NCBI RefSeq assembly: GCF_001262505.1
Contig: NZ_KQ410740.1
Location: 1 to 64,000, forward strand
DNA from: Shinella sp. SUS2
GTDB lineage: Bacteria > Pseudomonadota > Alphaproteobacteria > Rhizobiales > Rhizobiaceae
Length of the DNA stretch: 64,000 nt
Reading direction: 5' to 3'
In this document: piece after piece, positions 36,152-46,675 of the stretch
Layout: each line of letters opens with the position of its first letter
Position numbering within the stretch: position 1 is the stretch's first letter
The notes under the pieces: generated by a model
What the model was told of the DNA's origin: nothing
The model's input: only the letters and a program-made list of their open reading frames with translations
The model's database searches: none
Made by a program: the position numbers and the translations under genes

Positions 36152-36263
36152 GCGGCTCCACCCAATGCTTCAACAAATTTCCCTCCCGATCGCCCGCCAT
36201 GCAAAACGGCGGGCGACACTCATGGCCGCGGACAGGAGACCGGCCCGGCCGCGAACTGCACTC

Positions 36264-37436
36264 TCAGGCGACAGCCTGCGCCTTCAGACCCTGCCTGGCC
36301 GTGCCACAGACGATCAGCTTGTCCGTGTTGGTGTAGTCGGACAGGAGTTCTGATCCGCTCGACGTTACAAGCAACATGTCCTTGTTCTGCATGCCGAAGC
36401 CGTAGCCGGTGTTGTAGCAGAGCGGTTCGAAGCCGAGCACCATGTTTTCCTCCAGCGGCGCATCGCTGCCGGGCTTGCCGAGCACCGGCGTCAGTCCGAG
36501 ATAGGGATCCTCATGAAGATGAAGGCCGATGCCGTGGCCGACAAAGGAGATCGGCGGCAAGTCCAGCTTGGCGAGCTTGGCGATAAACGCATCATAGATC
36601 GCACGGCAGCTGGCGCCGGGCTTCACCTTCTCCATGATCTCGTATTTGCACTCGACCAGATGGGCCCAGATCTTGTCGGCCATGGGCGGCGCCTCACCGA
36701 CGATGGCGGTCCGGCAGACACCGGCCTGGTAGCCGTCGATGACCGAGAAAATCTCGACGCGGCAGACGTCCCCGCGCTTGAGGATGCGGTCAGACGGACC
36801 GACATTGGGCAGCACGCTACGCTCGCCGGTGGCGACGATGAGGAGCTTGAAATGCTCCGCGCCGAGCGAATAAACGTTGCGGGTCAGGTGGCCGGCAATG
36901 TCCATTTCGCTGTCGCCCGCATCGACCTCCGCCAGCGCGTCGGCAATGGCCTGGTCGGCAATGCGTGACAGTCTGCTGAGCAGCGCGATTTCCTCGGCCG
37001 TCTTGATCTGGCGCAGCCGCGCGAGGATCGGTTCCGCGTGCTCGAACCGGGCACCGGGCATCGCCGCGATCAGGCGGGCGAAATCGCCTGCCGGCAGATA
37101 ATCCATTTCGATGCCGATGCGCGCCTTGGCGAGGCCGAGCCCTGAGAGCTGGTCCGCCAGCACCAGCATCGGGTCGTCGGAAAACTCCGCCCAGATGCGC
37201 GACGGCACGTCCGGTAGCCGCCGCTTGATCGTCGATGCTTCCATGTCGACGCCGAAGATGGCGCTGCGCCCGTCGGCGGTGACGATCGTCATCGCGTGGC
37301 GATGGCGGATCAGCGGCTGCGACGGAACGACGAAGCCCGCCGTATAGGCAAAGTTCTCAGGCGAGGAGCAAATGATGGCGTCGAGCCCATGCTCCGCCAT
37401 AGCCTTGACCTGTTTTGCAACGATTTCTGCCCGCAT
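36264..37436 (-). CDS. M24-family (creatinase/ectoine-hydrolase-like) protein with altered metal site
   Basis: A 390-residue pita-bread-fold protein with a creatinase N-terminal domain (about 1-145) and an M24 domain. Of the five usual metal ligands, His301 (GHGIG) and Glu337 (FEPLCY) remain. The first Asp is Glu228 (CRVEIF), the second is Gly239 (DGYQAGVCRT) and the last Glu is Lys352 (QNKDMLLV). That pattern is expected of metal-independent C-N hydrolases such as creatinase or the ectoine hydrolase DoeA/EutD, not of aminopeptidases. The start at 37436 follows GAGAGGAAAG. It lies between the deaminase-like and enolase-superfamily genes. Confidence 0.9.
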   Translation of the reverse strand: MRAEIVAKQVKAMAEHGLDAIICSSPENFAYTAGFVVPSQPLIRHRHAMTIVTADGRSAIFGVDMEASTIKRRLPDVPSRIWAEFSDDPMLVLADQLSGLGLAKARIGIEMDYLPAGDFARLIAAMPGARFEHAEPILARLRQIKTAEEIALLSRLSRIADQAIADALAEVDAGDSEMDIAGHLTRNVYSLGAEHFKLLIVATGERSVLPNVGPSDRILKRGDVCRVEIFSVIDGYQAGVCRTAIVGEAPPMADKIWAHLVECKYEIMEKVKPGASCRAIYDAFIAKLAKLDLPPISFVGHGIGLHLHEDPYLGLTPVLGKPGSDAPLEENMVLGFEPLCYNTGYGFGMQNKDMLLVTSSGSELLSDYTNTDKLIVCGTARQGLKAQAVA

Positions 37437-37472
37437 GTTCTTTCCTCTCTCCTTGCGTTTGCTGGCGGACGC

Positions 37473-38633
37473 TCAGTCGCGAACGCGATATTTTTCGACC
37501 TTGGCCAGGTCGACATCGATGCCCATGCCGGGTCCCGTCGGCACGACGATCGCACCGTCGACGAACTGCATCGGCTCGACCAGAAGGTCGTCCTTGTAGT
37601 AGATGCCGCCGACCTGGCCGTGCTGCGCCTCGGCGGGTGTCGATACGGGAATGACGCAGGACAGTGTCACGGCGGGCGATGCCGCAGCGAGCTGAACATT
37701 GGCGAGATTGCCGATGCCGGTCTCGATCGATCCGTTGACGTTGCAAAGGATGCCGGCCGCGCGGCAGACCGCCCCCACCTCCATCGCCTTGTAGAGACCG
37801 CCGGCCTTGGTCGTGTAGATCGAGACGATCTGGATGCCGCCGTTCTGGACGATCTGGATGGAATCATGCGCATTCCAGGCCGATTCATCGGCCATGACAG
37901 GCGCGTCGATCCGGCGTCCGACCTCGGCGATCCGCTCGATGCCCATGACCGGCTGCTCGACATATTTGAGCCCGTTCTTCTCCATCTTGCGCACGGTCTG
38001 CACCGCCTCGCCGGGCGTCTTGTAGCCCTCGTTGGCATCGACGCAGATTTCGACCGCATCACCGGCGACCTCGCGCACGGCATCAACCATGGCAACGTCC
38101 CGCGCCGGATCGACGCCGATCTTCACCTTGATTGTCTTGACACCCTCCTCGACCAGCTTGGCGACCTCGATCCGCGCCTCCTCGATGGAGATCAGGCCAA
38201 TGGAGTGGGTAACCGGCACCCGCCCGCGCGCCTTGCCGCCAAGCAGGGTGTGCACGGGAACGTTCAGCCAGCGGCCGGTAAGGTCATAGACCGCAAACTC
38301 GACCGCCGCCTTCGAATAGGGATAACCGCGGATAATCGCATCCATCCGGGCATGCAGCTCTGCGAAATTGCCGAGTTCCAGCCCGATGACGGCCGGCGCG
38401 AGATAGGTATCGATGACCGCGCGGGTGATCATGGCGGATTCGCCGAAGTAGCGGCCGAATTCGCCGCCCCAATCCTTGAGCGCCGGCGCCTCGCCCCACC
38501 CGACCCGGCCATCGCTGTCGGTCATCTTGACCATGACGTAGCGGCCGATGACCTCGGTAAGGCCCGCCCATTTATGCTCGCGCCGCGTGGGCAATTGGAC
38601 AATCAATGTTTCGATGGACTTGATCGTTGGCAC
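37473..38633 (-). CDS. Enolase-superfamily enzyme (muconate cycloisomerase / dipeptide epimerase subgroup)
   Basis: A 386-residue mandelate racemase/muconate lactonizing enzyme-type protein. The lid domain is followed by a barrel with catalytic KVK in IKVKIG (near 166), metal ligands Asp in VDANEGY, Glu in YVEQPV and Asp/Glu in ADESAW, and the second Lys in TTKAGG. This is the two-Lys MLE pattern, used for cycloisomerisation or 1,1-proton transfer (racemisation/epimerisation). The GTG at 38633 behind AAGGTGG is preferred to the ATG at 38699, which would begin inside operator D. It is the first gene behind promoter D. Confidence 0.9.
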   Translation of the reverse strand: MPTIKSIETLIVQLPTRREHKWAGLTEVIGRYVMVKMTDSDGRVGWGEAPALKDWGGEFGRYFGESAMITRAVIDTYLAPAVIGLELGNFAELHARMDAIIRGYPYSKAAVEFAVYDLTGRWLNVPVHTLLGGKARGRVPVTHSIGLISIEEARIEVAKLVEEGVKTIKVKIGVDPARDVAMVDAVREVAGDAVEICVDANEGYKTPGEAVQTVRKMEKNGLKYVEQPVMGIERIAEVGRRIDAPVMADESAWNAHDSIQIVQNGGIQIVSIYTTKAGGLYKAMEVGAVCRAAGILCNVNGSIETGIGNLANVQLAAASPAVTLSCVIPVSTPAEAQHGQVGGIYYKDDLLVEPMQFVDGAIVVPTGPGMGIDVDLAKVEKYRVRD

Positions 38634-38689
38634 TGGTTCCACCTTCTCCTTGTCGTCGCAGTCATCTCGTTGTAGAATGCGATCATTCA

Positions 38690-38727
38690 TTGTGATCACA
38701 CTTTATGATCATGATTTTGAATGTCAA
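38690..38727 (-). promoter_or_regulatory. Promoter and paired-TGATCA operator D (enolase-superfamily operon)
   Basis: On the minus strand -35 TTGACA (38722-38727), a 16-bp spacer and -10 TAAAGT (38700-38705). Half-sites TGATCA (38706-38711) and TGATCA (38693-38698) are 13 bp apart. The latter is within TGTGATCACA. It lies in the divergent gap, so it could also control the small gene at 38772. Confidence 0.8.
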
Positions 38728-38771
38728 GGACGGCCGGATCGATTTTTTCGCCGGCAGATGGGAGGGAAACC

Positions 38772-39074
38772 ATGATCGTCGAAGCGACCAACTACTTTGC
38801 CAGGGAAGGCTTGGCCGACACGGTGCTCGATCAGCGCCGCAAGGCAAGCGAGATCCGGCGCGGCCTGGGGCTCAAGCCGGGGCTGATCCTCGTCAAGCTG
38901 GAGGGCGACGGCCCGGATGTTCGATGGGAGTGCAGGTTTGCATCCAGAGACGCTTACGACGCGGACCGGGCCGCGAGAGCCGCTTCCCCGGACTTCGAGG
39001 AAGCGCGCAAAGCCATGCACCGCCTATTGGCGAAGTTCGAACGGCATGTCAGCGTAGAGACCGATGGGGGCTAA
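38772..39074 (+). CDS. Small protein, possible ABM/dimeric alpha-beta barrel domain
   Basis: A 100-residue soluble protein starting behind a clear GGGAGGGA ribosome binding site (an in-frame ATG at 38721 would begin in the promoter). The pattern ILVKLEGDGPDVRWECRFAS, then AYDADRAARAASPDFEEARK, and a helix ending in KFERHV resembles antibiotic-biosynthesis-monooxygenase-like or EthD-type small barrels. The similarity is weak. It is divergent from the enolase-superfamily gene across operator D, so probably belongs to the same regulon. Confidence 0.7.
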   Translation: MIVEATNYFAREGLADTVLDQRRKASEIRRGLGLKPGLILVKLEGDGPDVRWECRFASRDAYDADRAARAASPDFEEARKAMHRLLAKFERHVSVETDGG

Positions 39075-39646
39075 AGCCGCGGGCAGGAGCAACGACCAAC
39101 TCCGGGACGCTCCCGTCAATCGCCGCCACAAATCGCCTCAGGCTTCGCCGTGTCACTGCACGTCGCGGTCATCAAAACGGGCGATGATCCACTTCATCGA
39201 CGACGCGTCGCATCGCGATCGACGTCAGGGTCGCCAAGTGCTCCATCAGCCCGGTCACCTTCAATCGGGTGAATGTACGTTTCGCGGGTCCAAATGCCGA
39301 GGCCGAGACCTGGGCCGCCATCGCCTTGCTCGTCGACATGGCGCGGCTGCTATCTGAAAGATGTGATATCCAGGATCGTCAACCAGCAGCACCCCAAACA
39401 ATCAGATCGACGAGCCGCCGCCCTGTGCCGATGCCAAGGTTTCAGTCCCATCACCGACGCTCAGGCCGCTATACCCGGTCGAAGTGGCTGCCTCGTGATT
39501 TCAGGGAACTTGAGGTGCTGTCTGGAATGCAAAGCATGCCCACGCGGAACTTCCTCCGGATCCGGACTGCCTTGTCTAACAAAAGAACCGGATTTCCAGT
39601 GGAGTGATCGGCTTGACTTTCGGATCAGATGGAGAGTTTCACGCGG
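39075..39646. other. Intergenic region without a recognised gene
   Basis: A 572-bp gap between the end of the catabolic locus and the AraC gene. Several overlapping open frames on the plus strand (39269-39713) show no family motif and no ribosome binding site. The text reads like decayed coding sequence at a locus boundary, but I cannot assign it. Confidence 0.4.
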
Positions 39647-40480
39647 CTATAGGTCTCCCGTGTGCAGGGCGCCAGAGCGGGACCGTACACCCTGGCTGAA
39701 ACTCTTCGCATAGACCGACGGGGTCTTGCCGACATAGCCGAAGAAGGCGCTGGAAAAGGCGGAGCTGGAGGAAAAGCCCACTTCGAAGGCGGTCTCGGTA
39801 ATCGAGCGGCCCTCTTTGCGCAAAAGCTCCATCGCTCTATTCATGCGCATCTCGCGGATGAACTCGCGCCAGCTCTGGCCGAGCTCCGCCTGGAGATGCC
39901 GGCGCAACGTGCGCTCCGACATGCCGGCATGATCGGCAACCTCAGGCAAGGTGACACCCGGCCCGCGGCGGCTCGCGAAATCGATCACCTTCTGGATCGA
40001 GGAGTTTTCTGCATAGGGCGTCCACAGGATGCGCTCGTGGCGAAACCAGTCCGGCAGCATCTCGCCGAGCGTGACGAAGAAGCAGCGTGCTTTCTTGTCG
40101 CTCGAGGCGGCTTCAGCGCTCCAGCGCAGGGCATAGTCCGTCATGCCGCCGGCAAAATCGCTCACGGCGCCAACCCAGCAGCCATTGTGTAGCCACGCCA
40201 CTTCCTTGGCGCAGAATTTCGCGACAACGCCGGATGACGGGATTCTGGCGCGCAGGCGAAACATGCGGGACGGCGGGATATAGACCATATGATCCGCCGG
40301 AATGACCCATTCGCCGGCATGGCCGAAAAGCTCGAGCTCCCCTGCCGTGCAGCGCACGAGCTGGCCGCCCGCTTCACCTTCGCTGGCAAAATCGAACCGC
40401 CCCGGACCGAAGGCGCGCGCATGGCTCGCCATGCCGGCCGAGACCTCGAAATACCGTTCGCCGCTTCCCTTGCCCGCCAT
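39647..40480 (-). CDS. AraC-family transcriptional regulator
   Basis: A 277-residue regulator with an N-terminal cupin-like sensing domain (about 15-100: LVRCTAGELELFGHAGEWVIP) and a C-terminal AraC domain (about 175-265: TLPEVADHAGMSERTLRRHL, then SITETAFEVGFSSSSAFSSAFF and the closing GKTPSVYAK). The start at 40480 follows CGGAGAGGG. It is divergent from the sugar-type ABC operon at 40630 and probably controls it. Confidence 0.9.
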   Translation of the reverse strand: MAGKGSGERYFEVSAGMASHARAFGPGRFDFASEGEAGGQLVRCTAGELELFGHAGEWVIPADHMVYIPPSRMFRLRARIPSSGVVAKFCAKEVAWLHNGCWVGAVSDFAGGMTDYALRWSAEAASSDKKARCFFVTLGEMLPDWFRHERILWTPYAENSSIQKVIDFASRRGPGVTLPEVADHAGMSERTLRRHLQAELGQSWREFIREMRMNRAMELLRKEGRSITETAFEVGFSSSSAFSSAFFGYVGKTPSVYAKSFSQGVRSRSGALHTGDL

Positions 40481-40629
40481 GCCGAGCCCTCTCCGTCCGA
40501 TTGGCCGATTTTCTGATAAAAATGGCCGATTATCGAATGCAGGACAAGTCCGATTTCGGCACTTTACCATCATAACGTCGAAAAACGGACAAAGCGTATG
40601 CGGCGTTGCAAGGGAGGAGGATCATCGCC

Positions 40630-42161
<1,532 letters not shown>

Positions 42162-42162
<1 letters not shown>

Positions 42163-43208
42163 TGGAGTCCCTACGTTCAAACGCGCTCGAGCCGACGCGC
42201 TCCGAGCTCGCAAACCTTGCGGGCGGTGCCCGCCTCGTGCGCCTGCTGCCGGTCTATGGCCTGCCGCTCCTGACGCTCGCCCTCATCCTGTTCTTTTCGC
42301 TGCTGCTGCCGGATACCTTTCCGACAGTACTGAACCTTCGGGCCGTGCTCGGCGAGAAGGCGGTCATCGCGCTCCTGTCGCTCGCCGCGATGATCCCGAT
42401 GATGACTGGCCGCATCGATCTTACCGTCGGCTACGGCATCGTCATCTGGCATGTGCTCGCCATCAGCCTGCAGACGGTCTACGGCCTGCACTGGTCGGTC
42501 GCCGTGCTGATCGTGCTTGCCGGCGGCTGTCTGCTCGGTCTCATCAACGGGCTGCTCGTCGAAGTAGCGCAGATCGACAGTTTCATCGCGACGCTCGGCA
42601 CCGGCACGCTGATCTACGCCGCCGCGCTCTGGCACACGGAGGGACGCCAGGTCATCGGCCTCTTGCCGCCCGCCTTCACCGCCCTCTACACGACCCAGCT
42701 TTTCGGCCTGCCGATCGCCGCCTTCTATGTGCTCGCCATCGCGGTGGCTTTGTGGCTCGTTTCCGATTACCTGCCGATCGGCCGCTATCTCTATGCCATC
42801 GGCGCGAACTCCCGCGCGGCAGAACTGAACGGCATCCGCACCCGCCGCTTCGTCATCGGCGCCTTCGTCGCCTCCGGCCTGATCGGCGCCTTTGCCGGCG
42901 TGGTGCTTGCCGCAAAGCTGCGCATCGGCCAGGCGAGCGTCGGCCTTGAATTCCTGCTGCCGGCCCTTGTCGGCGCATTCCTCGGCTCGACGACCATCAA
43001 GCCCGGCCGCGTCAATGTCTGGGGCACGATGATCGGCGTCGTCATCCTCGCCGTCGGCATTTCAGGCATCCAGCAGATGGGCGGCGCCTTCTATGTCGAG
43101 CCGCTTTTCAACGGCGCGACCCTGCTCGTGGCGATCGGCATCGCCGGCTACGCCCAGCGCCGGCGCGGCTCGGTGCGCCATGCCCGCCGCCCCACCCCGA
43201 AATCGTAA
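42162..43208 (+). CDS. Sugar-type ABC transporter permease (RbsC-like)
   Basis: A 348-residue membrane protein with eight to ten hydrophobic segments. RbsC-class motifs are MMTGRIDLTVGYG near residue 83, IATLGTGTLIYA near 139, the coupling-helix region AIGANSRAAELNGIRTRR near 209-226 and LVGAFLGSTTIKPGRVN near 268. It starts at the overlap with the ATPase gene and is followed by the receptor gene after 26 bases. Confidence 0.92.
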
Positions 43209-43234
43209 AACCGTCTTCAAGGAGGAGAGAAGAC

Positions 43235-44335
43235 ATGAAGAGACTGCTTCAGACGACCGCGCTTGCGCTTCTGGCGTCCCTTGCCGCCACGACGGCCCGG
43301 GCCGATGCCGTGGCCGACGCGAAGGCCTACATCGCCGAGATCACCAAGCCCAACCCCGCCTGGACGGGACCGACGACGGGACCGCTCGCCGAAAAGGGCA
43401 AGTCGATCGTCTATGTCGCGGCGGATCTGCGCAATGGCGGCGTGCTCGGCGTCTCCAAGGGCATCGAGGAGGCCGGCGCCGCCATCGGCTGGACTGTCCG
43501 GGTGATCGACGGGCAAGGCACGGTCTCCGGCCGCTCCGCCGCCCTGCAACAGGCGATCGCGCTTTCGCCCGATGGCATCGTGCTCGGTTCCGTCGATGCC
43601 AACGAGCAGGCCGAGGCGATCAAGCAGGCGGCTGGGGCGGGCATCAAGATCGTCGGCTGGCACGCCACCGCGACCACCGGCCCCTCCGACACCCATGCCG
43701 TCTTCACCAACATCACCACCGATCCGCTGGAGATTTCCAAGGCGGCGGCCTCCTTCGTGGTCGCCGACAGCGACGGCAAGGCCAATGTCGTGATCTTCAC
43801 CGACAGCGTCTACGACATCGCCATCGCCAAGTCCGATGCCATGGCCGAGGTGATCCGCGCCTGCACCACCTGCAAGCTGCTGACGATCGAGGACACGCCG
43901 CTCGCCGAAGCCTCCAACCGCATGCCGCCGCTGACCAACGCCCTTTTGCAGCGGTTCGGCGACGAATGGACCTATTCGCTGACAATCAACGACCTGCCGA
44001 TCGATTTCATGGCGTCGGCCCTGCAATCCGCCGGCAAGGCCGCCGACGGTTTCCCGCGCAACGTCTCGGCCGGCGACGGCTCTGAAGCGGCCTTCCAGCG
44101 CATCCAGCAGAACTACTACCAGACGGGCACGGTCGCCGAGCCACTGTCGCTGCACGGCTGGCAGGCCGTCGACGAACTGAACCGCGCCTTCGCCGGCGAA
44201 AAGGATTCCGGCTACGTCGTGCCGGTGCATCTCTTCCTGCCCGGGAACGTCAAGGAGGATGGCGGCGAACGCTTCACCTTCGATCCGAACAACGGCTACC
44301 GCGACGCCTACAAGAAAATCTGGGGCGTCAACTGA
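43235..44335 (+). CDS. Sugar-type ABC transporter substrate-binding protein
   Basis: A 366-residue periplasmic receptor of the ribose/galactose-binding (peripla_BP_4) class. A signal peptide (MKRLLQTTALALLASLAATTARADA) is followed by a family opening KGKSIVYVAADLRNGGVLG and LSPDGIVLGSVDANEQ. Two adjacent cysteines occur in ACTTCKLL. The start follows AAGGAGGAGAG. The solute may not be a simple sugar, because the next genes encode a deacetylase and a hydroxyacid oxidase. Confidence 0.9.
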   Translation: MKRLLQTTALALLASLAATTARADAVADAKAYIAEITKPNPAWTGPTTGPLAEKGKSIVYVAADLRNGGVLGVSKGIEEAGAAIGWTVRVIDGQGTVSGRSAALQQAIALSPDGIVLGSVDANEQAEAIKQAAGAGIKIVGWHATATTGPSDTHAVFTNITTDPLEISKAAASFVVADSDGKANVVIFTDSVYDIAIAKSDAMAEVIRACTTCKLLTIEDTPLAEASNRMPPLTNALLQRFGDEWTYSLTINDLPIDFMASALQSAGKAADGFPRNVSAGDGSEAAFQRIQQNYYQTGTVAEPLSLHGWQAVDELNRAFAGEKDSGYVVPVHLFLPGNVKEDGGERFTFDPNNGYRDAYKKIWGVN

Positions 44336-44396
44336 TCCTTTCCTTCCGGCGGGCGTTCGGTTCGCCGCGCCCGCCCCCTTCCCCATGGAGAGCAAG

Positions 44397-45314
44397 ATGA
44401 CCAAAACCTTTTGGCCGGACGACATCCGGCTCGTGATTTCCATTTCCATGCAGTTCGAGGCCGGCGGCGAAGCGCCCTACGGTCCGGGCGGCCCCTTCTC
44501 CGGCTTCATCGACATGGACCCCTCCTATCCCGATTTCCCGACGAAGAGCTGGTATCGCTACGGCTATGTCGAGGGCATCCAGCGCATGCTCGACCTCTGG
44601 GACAAGCATGCCGTCAAGGTGACGTCGCACATGGTCGGCTCGGCCGTCGACCGCAGCCCTGCCGTCGCCCGCGAAATCGTCGAGCGCGGCCACGAGGCCG
44701 CAGCCCACGGGCGCGACTGGATTCTCCAGGTCGACCTCCAGGAACCGGAGGAGCGGAAATTCATCCGCGACAATGTCGACTCGATCCGGCGCGCCACCGG
44801 CGTCGCCCCCGTCGGCTATAACGGCGCGGCGATGCGCGGCACGGTCAACACGCTGAAAATCCTGCAGGACGAGGGTTTCCGCTATCACATCGACGATGTC
44901 AGCCGGGACGAACCCTTTCTCATCCCCGTGCGCGGCAAGGATTTCGCCGTCGTGCCCTATTCGCTGACCCTCAACGACATCGTGCAGTTCGAGGGCTACA
45001 AATTCACCAACACGGAATATGAGCGCCAGCTCAAGGACGAGTTCGACGTGCTCTACGAGGAGGCCGCGACCCGCCGGCGCATGATGTCGATTTCCACCCA
45101 CGACCGCGTGCAGGGCCGCCCCTTCCGCGTGCGCTCACTCGACCGGTTCCTCGACTACGCGCTGAAGCACAAGGGCGTCGTGTGCCTGCGCAAGGACGCC
45201 ATCGCCGACTTCGCCTTTTCCGAACCGACCACCTTGCGCGACCCCAATCCGCATGACGAATGGGCCGACTGGGAACGCCGCCACGGCGACCAGAAGATCC
45301 GGCCAATCGCCTGA
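44397..45314 (+). CDS. Polysaccharide-deacetylase-family hydrolase (PuuE allantoinase-like)
   Basis: A 305-residue NodB-fold protein closest by pattern to the PuuE/allantoinase-like branch. The first strand ends in MQFEAGGEAPYG, the metal-binding motif is GHEAAAHGRDW (near residues 99-109), followed by PVGYNGAAMRG and the late STHDRVQGRPFRV (near 238-250). In this branch the usual first Asp-Asp is replaced by Glu/Gly-type residues. It may open a cyclic amide or remove an N-acyl group. The start at 44397 follows GGAG. An ATG at 44385 is possible. Confidence 0.88.
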   Translation: MTKTFWPDDIRLVISISMQFEAGGEAPYGPGGPFSGFIDMDPSYPDFPTKSWYRYGYVEGIQRMLDLWDKHAVKVTSHMVGSAVDRSPAVAREIVERGHEAAAHGRDWILQVDLQEPEERKFIRDNVDSIRRATGVAPVGYNGAAMRGTVNTLKILQDEGFRYHIDDVSRDEPFLIPVRGKDFAVVPYSLTLNDIVQFEGYKFTNTEYERQLKDEFDVLYEEAATRRRMMSISTHDRVQGRPFRVRSLDRFLDYALKHKGVVCLRKDAIADFAFSEPTTLRDPNPHDEWADWERRHGDQKIRPIA

Positions 45315-45364
45315 AACAGGGAGAGGCGGGCGGCGTCGCCGCCGCCCGGGACAGGGAGACAGTC

Positions 45365-46585
45365 TTGACCGACATCACGATCATCGGCGGTGGCATCGTC
45401 GGCATCGCGACGGCGTATGAACTGCTGCGGCGCTTTCCCGGCATTTCGCTGGGAGTGCTGGAGAAGGAACAAAGCCTCGCCTTGCACCAGACCGGGCGCA
45501 ACAGCGGCGTCATCCATGCCGGCATCTATTATGCGCCGGGCAGCCTGAAGGCGGAATTCTGCCGCCGCGGCCTTGCCGCCACGCTGCGTTTTTCCGCCGA
45601 GCACGGCATCGCGCATGAACAACCGGGAAAACTGCTGGTCGCCACGTCGCCGGTCGAGATGGAGCGCCTTGCCGCGCTCGAAACGCGGGCGGCGGCGAAC
45701 GGCCTCGCCGTCCGGCGCATCAGCGCCGCGGAGCTGGGGGAGATCGAGCCCAACATCGTCGGGCTCGGCGCGCTGCTGAGCCCTGCGACCGGCATCGCCG
45801 ACTATGGCGCCATCGTGCGCCGCATGGCCGCGCTCATCGGCGATCTCGGCGGGCAGGTGACCTGCGGGGCCGAGGTGCGGCACATCGAGGAGCGGGCGAA
45901 CGATGTGCGCCTCACCCTCGCCGACGGAAGCGTCCGCATCACGCGCCATCTCGTCGTCTGCGCCGGCCTGATGGCCGATCGGCTCGCCGCCCTCTGTGGG
46001 CTCGGCGGCGATTTTTCCATCGTGCCCTTCAAGGGCGAATATTTCCGCCTCGCGCCGCGCCACGACGAGGTCGTGCGCCATCTCATCTATCCCGTACCCG
46101 ATCCGGCCCTGCCCTTCCTTGGCATCCATCTCACGCGCATGATCGGCGGCTTTGTCACCGTCGGTCCGAACGCCGTACTCTCGCTGGCGCGCGAGGGCTA
46201 CGGCAAGCTCGCCATCGATTTCGGCGACCTTGGCGACATGGCGCGGTTCCCCGGCTTCTGGCGCACGCTGCAGGCCAATCTTTCCTCCGGCCTCAAGGAA
46301 GCGGCGAACTCCGCCTTCCGCCGCCGCTACCTGAAAGCCTGCCAACGCTACTGCCCGCCACTGGAGCTCGCCGATCTCCTGCCTCACCCACCCGGGATAA
46401 GGGCGCAGGCCGTGATGCGCGACGGAACGCTCGTGCATGATTTTCTGATCCGCCGTTCCGCCCGTACGATCCACATCTGCAATGCACCTTCGCCGGCGGC
46501 AACCTCGGCAATCCCGATTGCAGAACACATCAGCGATCTCGCGGAAAAGGTCTTTGCTTTCGACGCACGAAGGGCCGCTACTTAG
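45365..46585 (+). CDS. lhgO: L-2-hydroxyglutarate oxidase-like FAD-dependent oxidoreductase
   Basis: A 406-residue DAO-type flavoprotein: FAD motif ITIIGGGIVGIATAYELL at the start, the LhgO hallmark HQTGRNSGVIHAGIYY (near 45-60), a substrate-domain stretch FVTVGPNAVLSLAREGY, and the C-terminal region HDFLIRR. The family oxidises L-2-hydroxyglutarate to 2-oxoglutarate and passes electrons to the quinone pool. The start is a TTG at 45365 behind GGGAG; no ATG or GTG fits the FAD motif. It ends the operon starting at 40630. The gene symbol is based on family similarity. Confidence 0.88.
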   Translation: MTDITIIGGGIVGIATAYELLRRFPGISLGVLEKEQSLALHQTGRNSGVIHAGIYYAPGSLKAEFCRRGLAATLRFSAEHGIAHEQPGKLLVATSPVEMERLAALETRAAANGLAVRRISAAELGEIEPNIVGLGALLSPATGIADYGAIVRRMAALIGDLGGQVTCGAEVRHIEERANDVRLTLADGSVRITRHLVVCAGLMADRLAALCGLGGDFSIVPFKGEYFRLAPRHDEVVRHLIYPVPDPALPFLGIHLTRMIGGFVTVGPNAVLSLAREGYGKLAIDFGDLGDMARFPGFWRTLQANLSSGLKEAANSAFRRRYLKACQRYCPPLELADLLPHPPGIRAQAVMRDGTLVHDFLIRRSARTIHICNAPSPAATSAIPIAEHISDLAEKVFAFDARRAAT

Positions 46586-46675
46586 GCGCCCGCCCGAACG
46601 GGCGGAAACGAGGCCAATGAATGGTGCAAATACAATGGCTTGGATCACCAGAAAATACCAAGAAACTGGTCATCT

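Noticed and set aside
39269..39713. Overlapping plus-strand frames as possible transposase or integrase remnants
   Set aside because: No DDE or integrase motif, terminal repeat or target duplication could be seen.
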